From DAINBT01 sp036732785 (GTDB taxonomy: Bacteria > Planctomycetota > Phycisphaerae > Sedimentisphaerales > SM23-30), in the NCBI GenBank assembly GCA_964537505.1, contig CAZICK010000003.1, positions 16,734-80,733 on the forward strand: a stretch of DNA of 64,000 bases, given 5' to 3'. The translations under genes were made by a program, and so were the position numbers. Positions 52,159 through 61,700 of this stretch are shown here, piece after piece. The notes below the pieces were generated by a model. The model was not told the origin of the DNA. It was given only the letters and a program-made list of their open reading frames with translations, and did no database searches. Position 1 is the first letter of the stretch, and the number at the start of each line of letters is the position of its first letter.

Positions 52159-53265
52159 ATGAGGCAGACCAACAATTTAGGCGATTTAAACATCGCGGTA
52201 TCGAATAATCCCAACGGCAACGGTTGCCTGGATTTCGAAAAGCCCTTGGCCGACCTGGAAACGCAGATTGCCGAGCTACAGTCCCTACAGAGCGTCAAGG
52301 GAATCGATTATTCCCCGGAAATCCGTCAGTTGCGATCTAATCTCGTCGGTCTGACAAATAAAATATACAACAATCTTTCCGCCTGGGAGACGGTTCAGGT
52401 CTCCCGCCATCCTCGTCGGCCCTTGGTGCCAGACTATCTTGACATGATGGTCAAAAACTTTCGAGAATTACACGGCGACCGCTGTTTTGGCGACGATCGT
52501 GCCATAATTACCGGTTTTGGTCACATCGGCCGCGAAAAAGTTATGATCGTCGGTCATAACAAAGGCCGATCCACCAAAGAAAAAATCGATTGTAATTTTG
52601 GTTGCGCCCACCCGGAGGGATACCGCAAGGCACTGCTCAAAATGAAACTGGCTGAGAAATTCCAGCTACCCATCGTTTGTCTGATCGATACGCCAGGCGC
52701 TTATCCAGGCATCGGCGCCGAGGAACGCGGCCAGGCTCAGGCCATTGCCGTCAGTCTCATGGAAATGGCAGCCCTGACGGTCCCCATTGTGTGTGTTGTC
52801 ATTGGCGAAGGAGGTTCCGGCGGCGCCCTGGGTATTGGCGTAGGAGACCGCCTGGACATTATGCAGTTTGCCTACTACTCGGTCATTTCTCCAGAGGGAT
52901 GTGCCGCCATCCTATGGAAGGACGGCGCCGAGGCCCCAAGGGCCGCCGAGGCCCTTAAACTCACCGCCGGAGACCTGGCAAAAATGGGAGTCGTCGATCA
53001 TATCATCCCCGAACCACTCGGCGGCGCTCACCGCAACCCACACGAAGCGGTCCACAACCTTGAAACACACCTGATCAAAACCATCCGAGACCTGCGCCGC
53101 TATAAAATCGAAAATCTCATAGAAAACCGCTACCGCAGACTACGTAATGTCGGCAAGTTCGACCTCAGCGAAAAAACTCCCGTCGTTTCCGATACCATCC
53201 GTACTGCCCCCACTCGTGAAATCGTCGCCAAATCTCCCAGCCGCCGCAAAATCGCCAAAACCTGA
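52159..53265 (+). CDS. accA: Acetyl-CoA carboxylase carboxyltransferase subunit alpha
   Basis: 368 residues from the ATG at 52159, chosen because AGGATGAG lies seven bases upstream; the frame extends to a GTG at 52129. 'CLDFEKPLADLETQIAEL' is the usual AccA N terminus. The carboxyltransferase core has 'LHGDRCFGDDRAIITGF', 'NFGCAHPEGYRKALLKM', 'LIDTPGAYPGIGAEERGQ' and 'GEGGSGGALGIGVGD'. It transfers carboxyl from biotin to acetyl-CoA to make malonyl-CoA. accD is not in the window. The C-terminal basic tail (about 40 residues) is longer than usual. Confidence 0.95.
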   Translation: MRQTNNLGDLNIAVSNNPNGNGCLDFEKPLADLETQIAELQSLQSVKGIDYSPEIRQLRSNLVGLTNKIYNNLSAWETVQVSRHPRRPLVPDYLDMMVKNFRELHGDRCFGDDRAIITGFGHIGREKVMIVGHNKGRSTKEKIDCNFGCAHPEGYRKALLKMKLAEKFQLPIVCLIDTPGAYPGIGAEERGQAQAIAVSLMEMAALTVPIVCVVIGEGGSGGALGIGVGDRLDIMQFAYYSVISPEGCAAILWKDGAEAPRAAEALKLTAGDLAKMGVVDHIIPEPLGGAHRNPHEAVHNLETHLIKTIRDLRRYKIENLIENRYRRLRNVGKFDLSEKTPVVSDTIRTAPTREIVAKSPSRRKIAKT

Positions 53266-53323
53266 CCTCACCTTCCGCCGGGCTATAAAAAGTGCGAAAG
53301 TTAAGTGAGCCATTAAAAAGATT

Positions 53324-54262
53324 TCAAATAAGGCTTTTCAGGTGCTTGATACTCCGCTGAGCCTGTTCTATGGTGCCGCACTCTACGCTGAATACTATTT
53401 CGTTGGGGATAGTTTTGCAGATTTCGATAACACGTTTCCAGTCGATAACGCCATCACCGCAGGCACAGCCGACCGGTGTGCCGGTAACCTTGCCGCGTTC
53501 ATCCTGTGACTGGGCCACAGAGATGTCCTTTGCGTGTAGATGGATCAGGTCTCCTTTGACGCTCTCAAGCCATTGATGCGGATCCTGTCCGCCAAGATAG
53601 CTGTTACCGGTGTCGAAGTTGATCCCGATTGCAGGTGAATCGACCAGCTTGAATATACGGGCAAGGCCTTTTGGAGTCTTGCTGTATTGCTGATGCGGTT
53701 CCAGACCGATCTTTATGCCTCTGGGCTCTGCAACCATTGACACTTCTTTCAGCACATATCTCATCAGGACATGATCTTCTTCTTCCGTCGTCCAGCCCGG
53801 TTTTGGCCCCTCGTCCGTATTAACCACTGGCGCACCGCACTCAGCAGCGAAACGAACAGCCTGCTTGAGATATTCAGTGCTGATCTCCGGCTTACACAGG
53901 GGGGCATGGGAGGAAAGTCCTGATATCTTCACACCTGCCTTTTCGCAGGCGCGCTTTATGCGGTAAGGGTCGTCGAGCATTGATACGCTGTGAAAATATC
54001 CCGCTTCGCTTAGAAGTTCGCGTCCCCAATGCACCATCGGCTCAACATACTCATAGCCGATCTGTGCGGCTTTTTCGACTCCCCACTCAAAGGACTTGTC
54101 TGCGTGGCGGACGAATTCCATGTTTACACCCAATTTTATGTTGCTCATAGAACTTCCCTTTCCAAAGACGGATGACGATACGACATTTGACATTGCGATA
54201 GCGCCTGCGCCTTGAGCGGTTATCCTGCAGAAATCACGACGTGACATTTCGTTATTTAGCAC
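53324..54262 (-). CDS. Tat-exported sugar-phosphate isomerase/epimerase-like TIM-barrel protein
   Basis: 312 residues from a GTG with AAAGGTAA upstream. The N terminus has a twin-arginine signal, 'SRRDFCRITAQGAGAIAMS'. The rest is an AP-endonuclease-2/xylose-isomerase type TIM barrel: 'GYEYVEPMVHWGREL', 'KISGLSSHAPLCKPEIS', 'IKIGLEPHQQYSKTPKGL', 'IGINFDTGNSYLGGQDP' and 'LIHLHAKDISV'. The Glu and His residues fit metal binding. It forms a run of three exported proteins with the Gfo/Idh/MocA and DUF6807 genes upstream. A role in catabolism of an unusual sugar is inferred. Confidence 0.85.
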   Translation of the reverse strand: MLNNEMSRRDFCRITAQGAGAIAMSNVVSSSVFGKGSSMSNIKLGVNMEFVRHADKSFEWGVEKAAQIGYEYVEPMVHWGRELLSEAGYFHSVSMLDDPYRIKRACEKAGVKISGLSSHAPLCKPEISTEYLKQAVRFAAECGAPVVNTDEGPKPGWTTEEEDHVLMRYVLKEVSMVAEPRGIKIGLEPHQQYSKTPKGLARIFKLVDSPAIGINFDTGNSYLGGQDPHQWLESVKGDLIHLHAKDISVAQSQDERGKVTGTPVGCACGDGVIDWKRVIEICKTIPNEIVFSVECGTIEQAQRSIKHLKSLI

Positions 54263-54332
54263 AGCATTACCTTTTACTTTAATCTGACATCTCTCATCAC
54301 TTTATCCTTCCTGACTACTCCTGCTTTCCAGC

Positions 54333-55646
54333 TTAAAGAATAATTTCCTTGGCTTTTGAGTCAAACCGGGCTGTTTTGACGTTCTTATGTGCCAGCATGG
54401 CCATCTGCAGCACCGTCTGGGTCTTAAAAGCCAGGTCCATCGGGCTCCATGTCTGCTTGTTCCGCCCTCGAGAGCACTCGATCAGGTTCCGCCAATGCTC
54501 TACGTTGTTTTCCGCCCGTTCAATGGGAATACGCTGGGGAGCTTTTGCTTCCCGAACCTGTAACGGAGTAAAAACGACTTCCTTGTTGTTTTGGATTGTC
54601 AACGTGCCATCCCAGCCACGAATAACAGGGCAACGGTTTCCGGCCCCTCGCTGATCAGTGGTATTATAATCATTAGCCTGGGTACCCATAACGGTAATAG
54701 TCACTTTTTCGGGATATTGGGCGATCAGATTAAACGTGTCAGGCACATCGCGGAGTTCATAGTCATAGCGATGGATACCTCCAAGAGCCACAACACTTTC
54801 GGGAAAGCCCACTGAGAGTATATCAACTACCTGGGTTAAGCAATGAGGATACAAATCTGTCACGGGTCCGCCGGCATAGTCTTCGAACAGACGCCAGCGA
54901 AAATAGCGGTCCACACTAAACGTCCGTTTAGGTGCATCACCCAGAAAGGCTTCCCAATTAAGGTCCTTCCCGGGCTTGGCATTGGGGTCGTCAACAGCCA
55001 TGCCGCGTTCACCCCAGTCGCCAATGCGGAAAAAACCCGTCTCGCCATAGAGAGGCTTACCGATAAGACCTTCCTGAACAAGTTTCTTCATCTGATGCCA
55101 GGCCGAATCACTCATCGCCTGGGTGCCGAGTTGGAAAACGCAGTCTGATTGGGCCGCAACTTCAGCCAGCTTCTTGGTCAGTTCAAACTGTCGCCAGTGG
55201 GTTACGGGCTTTTCACAATAAATATCCTTGCCGGCCCGGATGGCATCGATGGCCTGGTAACCGTGGTGATGGTCAGGCGTGGCGATACAGACAACATCCA
55301 CATTCTTATCCGCCAGCAATTCCCGGTGATCGGAATAGGCCTTGGCATTATATGTCTTGGCAGCCTTTTCCAGCCGAGGCAGATAGATATCACACACTGC
55401 CACGATCTCAATATTATCTCCCTGATCCTTCATCCATTTAAGCATTTCAAGATGGCTGTTTCCCCGGCCGCCGGTTCCGATTACACCGATTCCGAGTTTT
55501 TCATTGGGGGATTTATTCTGGGAGAAGGCATCGGAGGCAATCCCCGTGGAAGCTATCGCCGCCATCGCCGAAGCTTTTTGCAGAAATTTCCGCCGTGTCA
55601 GCCCCGATTCCTCACTGCTTTTGCCTGTATTAACACGCTCAGTCAT
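54333..55646 (-). CDS. Tat-exported Gfo/Idh/MocA-family oxidoreductase
   Basis: 437 residues with AAGGAGAAT upstream. Tat signal 'LTRRKFLQKASAMAAIAS' at about residues 16-35. The Rossmann domain has 'IGVIGTGGRGNSHLEML', 'VAVCDIYLPRLEKAAKTY' and 'VCIATPDHHHGYQAIDAIRAGKDIYCEKPVTH' (positions about 115-150; the EKP motif Lys binds substrate). 'ALGGIHRYD' lies later. These exported planctomycete members oxidise or rearrange sugars using tightly bound NAD, by family analogy. It overlaps the DUF6807 gene by eight bases. Confidence 0.88.
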   Translation of the reverse strand: MTERVNTGKSSEESGLTRRKFLQKASAMAAIASTGIASDAFSQNKSPNEKLGIGVIGTGGRGNSHLEMLKWMKDQGDNIEIVAVCDIYLPRLEKAAKTYNAKAYSDHRELLADKNVDVVCIATPDHHHGYQAIDAIRAGKDIYCEKPVTHWRQFELTKKLAEVAAQSDCVFQLGTQAMSDSAWHQMKKLVQEGLIGKPLYGETGFFRIGDWGERGMAVDDPNAKPGKDLNWEAFLGDAPKRTFSVDRYFRWRLFEDYAGGPVTDLYPHCLTQVVDILSVGFPESVVALGGIHRYDYELRDVPDTFNLIAQYPEKVTITVMGTQANDYNTTDQRGAGNRCPVIRGWDGTLTIQNNKEVVFTPLQVREAKAPQRIPIERAENNVEHWRNLIECSRGRNKQTWSPMDLAFKTQTVLQMAMLAHKNVKTARFDSKAKEIIL

Positions 55647-56670
55647 TACTATTCTCCTTGTTTTGAGGGTCCTTTTTCTGATCTGTTTTCAATGTCTCAA
55701 GCCACCTCTGGTATAGCGATTCAATTTGTTTAGAGTCAATCTTTCCATCCCACAAAGCAATACCATATCGCAGGGTAATCGGCTTTTCGCAGCTTAACTC
55801 CTGTGCCTGGGTGTGCAGACTCATCGTTGCCGAAAGGTACGCAAAAGGTTTGGCCATGGTAAACCATGTTGCCGGATACCGCACATTAGCCGGGTCATCA
55901 AACATGGCCACCGTTATCTCTTTTTCCCCGGCCCTGGCGGTGTAAGCACACCACGAAGAGCGAACCAGCCGCTCTTCGCCACGGAATATTTCGCCCTGGT
56001 TTTCGTCCGCATTTAAAAAAATCCCGTTACCATCCATTGAGCGAATAAAACGCATTCCAAGGCCGTCATAATGACTGCCGAACAGGGTCACTTTCTTCTT
56101 TGCTGTGGGAACTGCCAGTTTTGACTCCCACGTAAGCAGTGTCGCCCTCACACCCTTAATCCGTTGGACGCTAACACATCTTTTCTCATTCAATAACAAC
56201 TCATCTGTCTTGGGATCGACCCAGTTAAGAGTATCCGAGAATGTTCCCCGCAGCTCGTTCTCATCCGAAACGGTTGAAACGCTGAAGTTTTCTTCGTGAA
56301 CCTGTTTGCCGGAAGTGTCTGTTTCTTCCCAAAAACCAATGTTGTCAACTACGACCGCAAACATCACACCGCGATGGTGAACATGATCCGATGGCGAATC
56401 AAGTAAAATATTCAGACCCAAAGGTGTATATAATTCCTTGATGTAGGGTTTGAACGGAACCTGTTTATATTTATATCGAAGGGCCATTTGCCCATTGATA
56501 TAGGCGGAAAAATAATCTTCTTCGGTTCTTATCTCCAGGGAATTTCCCGTCGGCTCCTGCCCGCAAACAAGCCGATCTGGGGACATAACGGCGATTATCC
56601 CCATCCAAAGCAGAAAAAGGCACTGTCGCAAAGGCATGGCTGACCGGGAATGGATTGTTGTTTTCATCAT
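55639..56670 (-). CDS. Secreted DUF6807 (PmoA-like) protein
   Basis: 343 residues from ATG with AAGGAAG upstream. A Sec-type signal peptide covers about residues 12-38 ('CLFLLWMGIIAVMS', cleavage near 'VCGQ'). The mature part has 'DHVHHRGVMFAVVVDNIGFW', 'ADENQGEIFRGEERLVRSSWCAY' and 'MFDDPANVRYPATWFT', which I recognise from DUF6807 proteins. These are often annotated as PmoA-like although they have no link with methane oxidation. They occur with Gfo/Idh/MocA and TIM-barrel genes, as here. Enzymatic activity is unknown. Confidence 0.85.
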   Translation of the reverse strand: MMKTTIHSRSAMPLRQCLFLLWMGIIAVMSPDRLVCGQEPTGNSLEIRTEEDYFSAYINGQMALRYKYKQVPFKPYIKELYTPLGLNILLDSPSDHVHHRGVMFAVVVDNIGFWEETDTSGKQVHEENFSVSTVSDENELRGTFSDTLNWVDPKTDELLLNEKRCVSVQRIKGVRATLLTWESKLAVPTAKKKVTLFGSHYDGLGMRFIRSMDGNGIFLNADENQGEIFRGEERLVRSSWCAYTARAGEKEITVAMFDDPANVRYPATWFTMAKPFAYLSATMSLHTQAQELSCEKPITLRYGIALWDGKIDSKQIESLYQRWLETLKTDQKKDPQNKENSND

Positions 56671-56963
56671 TATCTTCCTTTAACATAGTTATACTGATTA
56701 TTGTCTCTTTTTTCAACGATTTCAAGAAGTTTTTTTGACCAGGCAGGACTGGCAACTGTTGACTGCCACTCAGGGTAAAATCGCCAGATCACCAGCGGAC
56801 GTGCCCAGGCCCTCTTGGCCGTGCCTGTGGTAATGAAAGTCGAACTATCGGTCTTTCCAGGCGGGAATCTGCCAATGTGTTTGTTGGGCCAACCTTCAGC
56901 AGAAAAAAGGGCCGCAAGCGCAAGCCCGCGGCCCTACCGATTCATCCAACTAAAATGTTATCT
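56671..56963. other. Intergenic stretch between the DUF6807 and DNRLRE genes
   Basis: 293 bp without a supported gene. Apart from the terminator at 56903-56934 I see only a few short GC-rich inverted segments. Confidence 0.4.
56903..56934 (-). terminator. Rho-independent terminator of the DNRLRE-domain gene
   Basis: On the minus strand a 7-bp stem GGGCCGC / GCGGCCC with a 12-nt loop, followed by six T. It lies 30 bp after the stop of the gene at 56964. Confidence 0.85.
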
Positions 56964-58469
56964 TCAATCATTTATGTAATATTGAACCACAAGTTTTGGT
57001 TCTTTACTACCTGGAAAATCTCCGGAATAGAAGCTCACATAGTCGGCATTGCCATCCATATTAGAGGATACCTTGTTGAAGTAAACCTTCAACTGGGTCT
57101 TACCGGTTTTGTTGATGTAAGCAAGACTGCCAGCGTCAAAATCACTCGATACTATTTTTGTTCCCTCACCGGCCGGGGCCGTATCGAACGTCGCGGCAAC
57201 ATAATCTTCGCCAGACTCAAAATCGACATTCTCCAACCCCGCCACGGTACCGAAGAAACCGCTTTTAACGTCAACAACGCAGCTTCCCCAGGTGTCAGGA
57301 TCACCAAATGGGCTGTCACCTTGGTTGTATCCATAGTCAGTCAATTCCAGCCAGGCCGCAGTCACCTCATACCCATCCGGCAGCGATGATGTGTCGAACG
57401 ACAGTACATTTCGGTATCCATAATTATGGACATCATAGGTATCACCCACTCGGAAAGTTTTGAAACCATCGCCAGCGCCAGTAGCAAGATAACCCACACC
57501 TGTACCACCATTATCTATGTCCCAGACACGTCCGTCCTCAGCGCCTATACTGGTAAACGTCACCGTAGTCGTACGCGTGGTGAGGTAGGTGATCTTAAGT
57601 TTGGGTCGGTACTGCTCCGGTGCATAACTATCTCCCGACCAGAAGCCTAAATAGTCAGTGTTCTCATCTCCATTAGTCGAGTTCTCAAAGTAAACTCTAA
57701 ACTGCGTCTTGCCGTTTGTATTGATCAGACCCAACGAACTGCCGCTGAACGGGGTCGATTCCATCGGCAGATCGTCGGCGTCCGGGTATGACTCTGCCGG
57801 GAACTCCGCGATATATTCAGCATCTGCGGCGGCTTGCCAATCCATAGCCGCAAGAGCGGTACTGCCGCCAAACTGAGAATCTAGATCAATTTTACAGGTT
57901 CCACCCCAACCGTCAAACGGATTTGATACGCAGTAGTCCTCACTGCCACGGGTCAATTCAAGCGTAGCGGCCGTTATGTTACAAACTTCCGGCAATGCTA
58001 ATGACGTGTCAAACGACAGTATAGTCCGATATGTCAGGTGCCACTCCGACGTCTGCACTGAATCGCCCAAACGTAAGGATATAGGATAGTCCACGGCTAG
58101 CGTATCAACAGCCTTGAAGCCGACGCCAATACCATCGTTAGTGTCCCACACACGCCCGTCTTCAGCGCCTATGCTATAGAAGACCGCCTGGCATTCCAGA
58201 AGGTCTGACCCATTAAGCCAATTGCCTTGTACGCCATCCCATAGTAAAGCCTCCAGATCATCTATATCCACGTCGCCATCCGGCTCAAAATCCGCCCCTC
58301 CGCAATCGCTGCGGGACGCGCAATCTGTCGCCATCCAGTAATAGGCAAGAACAGCGAAATCCTCCAGATTAACGCCGTTACCGGGGTTCATCACCGGCTC
58401 CTGAGCCATACTACTGCCGGCAAATGAGAACACTACTGCCAAACCAAACAAAACCAATCGAACACTCAT
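56964..58469 (-). CDS. Secreted protein with dockerin-like segment and two DNRLRE-like domains
   Basis: 501 residues from the ATG at 58469 (GAGAAGG upstream); an ATG at 58520 with its own AGGAG would lengthen the signal peptide by 17 residues. A signal peptide ('LVLFGLAVVFSFAGSSMAQ') is followed by a dockerin-like stretch with two calcium-loop-like motifs ('GNGVNLEDFAVLAYYW' and 'PDGDVDIDDLEALLW'). Two copies of a domain of about 190 residues follow, each with 'DGRVWD', 'RLGD', 'YR.(I/V)LSFDTS', 'C..D...FG' and 'TQ.(R/K)VYF'. DNRLRE-type domains are extracellular and structural or binding. It is a neighbour and relative of the 1554-residue protein upstream. Confidence 0.85.
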   Translation of the reverse strand: MSVRLVLFGLAVVFSFAGSSMAQEPVMNPGNGVNLEDFAVLAYYWMATDCASRSDCGGADFEPDGDVDIDDLEALLWDGVQGNWLNGSDLLECQAVFYSIGAEDGRVWDTNDGIGVGFKAVDTLAVDYPISLRLGDSVQTSEWHLTYRTILSFDTSLALPEVCNITAATLELTRGSEDYCVSNPFDGWGGTCKIDLDSQFGGSTALAAMDWQAAADAEYIAEFPAESYPDADDLPMESTPFSGSSLGLINTNGKTQFRVYFENSTNGDENTDYLGFWSGDSYAPEQYRPKLKITYLTTRTTTVTFTSIGAEDGRVWDIDNGGTGVGYLATGAGDGFKTFRVGDTYDVHNYGYRNVLSFDTSSLPDGYEVTAAWLELTDYGYNQGDSPFGDPDTWGSCVVDVKSGFFGTVAGLENVDFESGEDYVAATFDTAPAGEGTKIVSSDFDAGSLAYINKTGKTQLKVYFNKVSSNMDGNADYVSFYSGDFPGSKEPKLVVQYYIND

Positions 58470-58615
58470 CTTTGACCTTCTCTCATCCGAACACAGACCA
58501 TATTTAGCTGTTCTAAACATCCTTTTCTTCTCCTAAATGTTCTTGTTTCCAAGATAGCCACGAACCGAAAAACAAACACAACACGATTGATAACGCTGCT
58601 GTCCGGTTTATTCAT

Positions 58616-58661
58616 ACCATGGCTCTCCAATAACCCTCACCATGGCTCTCCAATAACCCTC
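58616..58661. repeat. Exact 23-bp tandem duplication
   Basis: Two adjacent identical copies (58616-58638 and 58639-58661) beginning ACCATGGCTCTCC and ending TAACCCTC, in the intergenic gap between the two DNRLRE genes. A third partial match, AACCCTCCAA, lies just downstream at 58674. Confidence 0.85.
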
Positions 58662-58687
58662 CAACACCAACAAAACCCTCCAATGAA

Positions 58688-58720
58688 CAGTTATCGGCCC
58701 TTAAGAAGGGCCAATAACTG
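58688..58720 (-). terminator. Long hairpin after the 1554-residue gene
   Basis: CAGTTAT plus GGCCCTT pair with AAGGGCC plus ATAACTG around a 3-nt loop, 14 pairs with one mismatch. It begins 28 bp after the stop of the upstream gene. No strong T-run follows, so it may act as an RNA-stabilising end or a weak terminator. Confidence 0.55.
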
Positions 58721-58748
58721 TAATCTCTTCGCAAAAAGTCTGCCCTTT

Positions 58749-61700
58749 TTATTGCTCCACATACCGAATTATTAGCTTGGGCACCTTCAATTCCTGTTGT
58801 GACGCGTATTCTCCTGAATAGAAACCCAAATAATCGGATTTACTGTCGTTATTCGTCGGCAACGTGAGATACACTCTTAACTGGGTTATGCCCGTTTTAC
58901 TAATATAATTTTTGCCGACAGCGCTGAATTCACTTGAAACCATCGGCTGTTCACGTCCCGGATCTTCCGAGAAGGTGGCAATACCCGTAGCATCGGCTAC
59001 GGCCTCGTAATCACAATTCTCAAGAGCAACATCGGTGCCTAAATGGCCCATGGCAATATCAATCTTACAGCTTCCACCCCAATCGAATGGATTGTCCATT
59101 TCGATGGGGGTAGGCAGCTTTTCCGGACCATAAAAGCCGCGGGTCAACTGGAGTCTGGCCGATGCTATTTCACAATCGTCCGGCAACCATGAAGTATCAA
59201 ACGAAACTACCGTCCGATATGAGTGGTTTTGGCCATCACTATAATAATCGCCTAAGCGCAAGGCGTAGTTAGTGGCTTCGACGGAATTGTTGCCCGCGCC
59301 TACTCCGCTTCCGTTCGTATCGTACACCCGTCCGTCATGTCCGGCTATACCGTTGAATGTGACCATCGGAGAACGGGTTTTGTACGTGACCTCGAGCTTG
59401 GGACGATAACCGGCGATTTCATATTCTCCGGAATAGAAGCATACATAATCAGCATTAACATCATCCGGGTCATTTATCCTTTGGGTCAGGTAAACTCTCA
59501 ACTGGGTGGTGCCACTTACGTTGATTCTCGACAAACCATCCGCGTTAAATGAAGTTGACTCCATAACACCATTCTCACCGGGATCTGATGCCGCTCCCAA
59601 TGAAATATCGAAGCTCGCCACAGCGGCGGTGTCGCCGCCTGACGTACGCCAGTCGTCATTGGTCTGCACATTGTTTTCTAAGGCAACACTGGTGCCGAAG
59701 TAGGGATTGCGAATATCAACAAGGCAACTTCCGCCCCAGGCAAACGGATGATTATTAAGAGGATCAGCCTGACCGGCGCGGGTCAATATGAGTTTGACTG
59801 TATCCACGACGCTATCCTCGGGCAGCGATGAGGTGTCAAAGGAAACTACACTACGATATCCGTACTTGCCGTAATCGCCAAGACGCAAAGCAAAATTAGT
59901 CGCATCCACGGGCTCGCAACCACGATACCACGAAAGAGGATGTTCGACAAAATCCCAAACTCCGGATCCGTCGTCCCATATACGTCCGTCGTCCGACGCC
60001 ACGCTGTAGAAGGTTTCTGTCACGACTGTCTGCGGAGTCGTAGTATCGGAAGCTTCATCTGAACATGCAGTTTCATTATAGTACCACTCTTCTCCCAAAT
60101 CGGAGTAATGTACATCACGGGCCTTAACCTGATACGTATATAAGTTGGTATCAAGATCCGTGTCCGTGTACTCGCGACTTGACTGCCATCCGCTGTCATG
60201 AGTGGGAGCGGTAAGATTATAGAAGTAATATTCTACCGGTCCTCCTTCATCGTCCACTGCTGTCGTGGCCGTCATGGTTATAGTATTCTCACCGGGAACC
60301 ACCGACGGAACCAACTCCCATGACATCGGATCGGGTGTAGGAGCTGTCGTATCGCGATCCGTCGTGCCGGTAACCTCATCTGACCATTCGGTCTCATTGT
60401 AATTGTGAGACTTGTCACGGGACTTGACCCTGTAAGTGTACTGCGATTCCAGACCAAGACCGGTGTCCACATAAACAGGACTGGCCTGCCAATCGCTGCT
60501 GTTACCGCCGCCGACCGTGCACTCGAAGTAATACTCGACACCGCCGCCGTCAGAGGCGGTCGCAGCGGTCATGGTTATCGAGTGAGGCCCCGCCGCGCTT
60601 GGAAACAAAGCCCACTCCATCGGATCAGGATCAGGGGCGGAAACGTCATCTTCCGTCGTAGCGGAAGCTGTGGGGCTGGGCGCCGTTTCATTGTGATATG
60701 GTGACTTGTCGCGAGCCACAACCTGATAAGTATATTCTGTCAGCAACTCCAGACCGGTGTCTTCGTAAGTGGTACTGTCCTGCCAACCACTATCGTGGCC
60801 CGAAACCGTAAGATTATAGAATTTATATTCTACACCACTGGCATCCGTAACCGTAGAAATTGTCATAACTATCGAGTACGGCCCGGTCGCAGCAGGCGGT
60901 GAGACCCACGTCGGACCAGGTGCCGGAGATGTAGCGTCACCGGTTATCACACACGATGCGAGCCCTCGATAAGAGGTTTCATTGAGATTGTCTGACAAAT
61001 CACGTGCCTTAACATCGTAACAGTATATTGACAATTCTGTCAAACCGCTATCCTCATAGACAGGGCTTGCCTGCCAGCCGCTGTCGTGGTTCGGATCAGT
61101 AACGTTGGCAAAATAGTATTCTATACCGCCATTTTCATCCCAGGCAGTCATGGCCGTCATCGTTGAGGTGGTCGCATTGAGCATACTTGGCACAGAGGCC
61201 CACATCAATGGGTTTGGAACAGGTGCAATAATATCACGCTGCGTCGTAGCCGAAGCCTCCTGAGAGTACCCGGATTCGTTGTGATTCACTGTCTTGTCGC
61301 GAACATTCACGCGGTACGAGTACGAACTCATCTCGGCAAGACCCGTATCTTCATACTCGGCACTGTCCTGCCAACCGCTATCGTGACCGCCACCGGCAGT
61401 GCACTCGAAGTAATACTCAACGCCGCCGCCGTCCCAGGATACCGCCTGTGAGGCCTCCATCTTTATCGAATATGCGCCGGTCGCGTAGGGCTCCACTTCC
61501 CACAGCATCGGACTGGGAACCGGAATCACCTCCCACCAGAACACAGGATAATCAATGGCCTCATAGATACTCCACACAGGCGTCGTAAAGTCCCATCCGG
61601 CAGCGGTGTAAGTCAATTCAGCTTGCATCTCGGCCGTAAATAACGGGGTTCCGACTTCATTGTTGTTAAGCTCGCCGCAGGTCTCAATATCCCAGAAACA

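Noticed and set aside
55639..56670. Methane monooxygenase subunit, from the 'PmoA' label of this family
   Set aside because: The protein is a soluble secreted DUF6807 type with no resemblance to membrane PmoA and no pmoB or pmoC nearby.
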